From Seminavis robusta (taxonomy: Eukaryota > Bacillariophyta > Bacillariophyceae > Naviculales > Naviculaceae): 29,383 nucleotides of DNA. The stretch covers positions 3,134-32,516 of the forward strand of contig CAICTM010001279.1 of NCBI GenBank assembly GCA_903772945.1, read 5' to 3'. A program made the translations under genes and the position numbers. The notes beneath the pieces were generated by a model. It did not search any database. It had not been told where the DNA came from and saw nothing but the letters and a program-made list of their open reading frames with translations. Below are positions 27,876-29,383 of the stretch, one piece after another (the stretch's first letter is position 1; every line of letters starts with the position of its first letter).

Positions 27876-28469
27876 ATGAGGATCAGTACTAGTCCAGGCT
27901 TCTCCAAGTGGATGTTGAGTGTCAACAGATACCCATTCAATGAGCTGAGGGCAACAAGGCATGGAATCACCTGCAAGTATGTGATTTTGGAAGACCACAA
28001 CCAGGACCCGAGCTGTGTTCGCGCTGATACCTTTGAAGTTCCCATTCTTGAGGATCTTATCTCCCAAGGAGCATGCAAGCCTCTTCCTCCTGACATGAAA
28101 GGCATCATGGATCACATGATTGAGTCTGGGGTTCAGAAGAGTCAAAAATGGTACAATGCTGTTGTCTCCTCCCTTTATGAAATGCTGGAGGGACCAGATC
28201 CTTGTGACAGGAAGGACATCTTTATTGAGTGCATGTATTGGTTGGTGAAGGAGAAGGTCCATGAGTGTTTTGATTTGGGCTGTGGTGAAGATGCCATAGT
28301 AATGGCTGCGTGGCATGGGTATTACAGTCAGTGGTACCAAGACCAACTTTCCTTCAAGGAGTTCAGTATGATGACTGAAGAGTTTGTGACTATGTGCATT
28401 GATGACATTGAGTCTTCTGGAGGCCTGCGACCCCAACTTGCTATGTTCATTGATGGAATTGAAATGTAA
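27876..28469 (+). CDS. Hypothetical protein, 197 residues
   Basis: The ORF starts at the ATG after a CAACAACAACAACAAG leader (27876) and ends at TAA 28467-28469. It is compositionally normal, with LEDLISQGACKPLPPDMKGI, SSLYEMLEGPDPCDRKD, IECMYWLVKEKVHECFDLG and FVTMCIDDIESSGG. Six or more Cys are scattered without a clear metal motif. No family recognised. The stop codon overlaps a perfect splice donor (AAATGTAAGTTA), so the annotated end may be a spliced junction with a longer protein. No clear acceptor is seen before the convergent ORF. It lies 32 bp from the end of the minus-strand ORF at 28502. Confidence 0.6.
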   Translation: MRISTSPGFSKWMLSVNRYPFNELRATRHGITCKYVILEDHNQDPSCVRADTFEVPILEDLISQGACKPLPPDMKGIMDHMIESGVQKSQKWYNAVVSSLYEMLEGPDPCDRKDIFIECMYWLVKEKVHECFDLGCGEDAIVMAAWHGYYSQWYQDQLSFKEFSMMTEEFVTMCIDDIESSGGLRPQLAMFIDGIEM

Positions 28470-28501
28470 GTTAATATCTAGATTACAATGATGCAACAAT
28501 G

Positions 28502-29323
28502 CTACCCATTCTGCTGACCATATCTACTGTATTGAGACCGGCAATAGGCATCATGTGGTGGTCTTCCTTTCCTGTGAGTCAACCACTGGCAGTATCTGTG
28601 ACAGCAGCCATTTCGTGGAGGAGGTTGCTGGAAAGGAGCTGGCAGTATTGGTTGGAATTGCTGCTGCATCTGGAAGTGGAGTTGCATCATTTGAATCTGT
28701 TGTTGTCTATATAGAAGCAGGTTCCCAACATAAGCATTTCTTGTTTGTGCCGCCGGAGCTGCTTGTGGTGGTTGAGGTTGTGGATTTGGTGGAGGTTGTG
28801 GTTGTGGTTGTGGTATTGGCTGTGGTTGTGGATTTGGCTGTGGTTGTGAAGTTGCCACTGGACCGGTGCACAATGTACACAAGCAACAATCATTTGGTGC
28901 ATACTTTTGTCTGTGTGGCTTGAATCCAACAATGAACTCGGAGAAGAATCTCTCTCCATTGTCCTGTGGCAATGGCTCTGCATTTGGAAATGGCTTGTCT
29001 AGACCAACAGCTTCTGCCATCTGATTCAGGTAAGTCAACTCTGAATGGTTCCAATATGGAACCACCTTCTCCCATCCAGCTGGAATTGACCTCCTTTCTT
29101 CCACACTGATTCTTGACAGGAAGGCTCTCTTGTGGCGAATCTTGAGGTTGTACCTTGCAGTGCCAGCAAGGTTGAGTGCATCTGCTAGGGTCCTTCTCAT
29201 TCCACCATTGCCAAAGTGGGCAAACTTGTCATGGAAAGCCTCTAACTTTGACTCTCCTCTCCTTGATAGGTACTCTGGAAGGTCGTGCTTGGAGTTGGGA
29301 GAAGGTTGGATTGTGTCATACAT
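28502..29323 (-). CDS. Transposon-associated-like hypothetical protein with PQ repeats and Cys/His C-terminus
   Basis: 273 residues from the ATG at 29321-29323; an in-frame ATG at 29347 would add only a lysine run encoded by a homopolymer. The N-terminal half holds RRGESKLEAFHDKFAHFGN, LADALNLAGTARYN and WNHSELTYLNQMAE. I associate this style with the C-terminal parts of repetitive transposon-encoded proteins in diatoms; that is a recollection, not a search result. A Pro/Gln-repeat linker (about 155-190) is followed by a Gln/Met-rich stretch. The C-terminus is Cys/His-rich (CCHRYCQWLTHRKGRPPHDA), and CCLCTLC occurs just before the linker, so zinc binding is plausible. The upstream catalytic part, if any, is beyond the window or lost. 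Confidence 0.55.
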   Translation of the reverse strand: MYDTIQPSPNSKHDLPEYLSRRGESKLEAFHDKFAHFGNGGMRRTLADALNLAGTARYNLKIRHKRAFLSRISVEERRSIPAGWEKVVPYWNHSELTYLNQMAEAVGLDKPFPNAEPLPQDNGERFFSEFIVGFKPHRQKYAPNDCCLCTLCTGPVATSQPQPNPQPQPIPQPQPQPPPNPQPQPPQAAPAAQTRNAYVGNLLLYRQQQIQMMQLHFQMQQQFQPILPAPFQQPPPRNGCCHRYCQWLTHRKGRPPHDAYCRSQYSRYGQQNG

Positions 29324-29339
29324 TTTTTTTTTTTTTTTT
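29323..29339. repeat. 17-nt homopolymer T (A on the minus strand) abutting a start codon
   Basis: Seventeen consecutive T on the plus strand read as A17 on the minus strand, with the last A being the first base of the ATG of the ORF at 28502-29323. Prone to slippage and to assembly error. Confidence 0.9.
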
Positions 29340-29383
29340 GCTGTCATTGGAGTGGATCAGCCAAGGAAGTGCTTCTCGATCAG

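Noticed and set aside
28555-28923. Plus-strand Val-rich frame
   Set aside because: Antisense of the Pro/Gln repeat; repetitive VVVEVVV-type sequence with no other coding signal.

Overview
The window looks like nuclear DNA of a diatom, most likely a raphid pennate. The evidence is a membrane-anchored nucleotide cyclase fused to a cyclic-nucleotide phosphodiesterase and split by six short introns of 74-95 bp, a YigZ/IMPACT-family protein with an N-terminus resembling a diatom plastid presequence, leucine-rich ankyrin-like and MYND-finger proteins, and a dense load of eukaryotic mobile elements. I cannot name the species from sequence alone.

Positions 1-7700 are a mobile-element graveyard. A decayed Ty3/gypsy LTR retrotransposon (1-4783, left end outside the window) carries recognisable protease, reverse transcriptase, RNase H and integrase pieces, all broken by frameshifts. 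A 475-bp inverted-repeat element (1299-1773) built of alternating GGGTCGG/CCGACCC units is nested inside it. Next comes a second retroelement of Penelope-like type (about 5500-7703). Its RT carries DASSMYTNIP, KGTAMG and YIDD motifs and is flanked by two direct repeats of about 350 bp that are about 98% identical. Each repeat contains a complete hammerhead-ribozyme fold, which is the most striking signal in the window.

Positions 7852-9475 hold small or broken minus-strand reading frames of unknown function. The conserved-gene island runs from 9898 to 18281: an ankyrin-repeat protein (+), a MYND zinc-finger protein (-) ending 55 bp from it, a YigZ-like protein (+) divergent from the MYND gene, and the seven-exon cyclase/phosphodiesterase (-), 1209 residues after splicing.

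From 18.3 to 29.4 kb the region is accessory again. It has an intact 1004-residue MULE-type transposase-like ORF (20546-23560), a 438-residue acidic, serine-rich presumed nuclear protein (23930-25246), and 2.6 kb of gene-poor DNA containing several foldback elements, including a nearly perfect 170-bp hairpin at 26660-26829. It ends with two convergent ORFs at 27876-28469 (+) and 28502-29323 (-); the latter resembles C-terminal segments of diatom transposon-associated proteins.

There is no bacterial-style operon logic. The one gene that sketches a pathway is the cyclase/phosphodiesterase, which could both make and degrade a cyclic nucleotide in response to a signal sensed by its extracellular domain.
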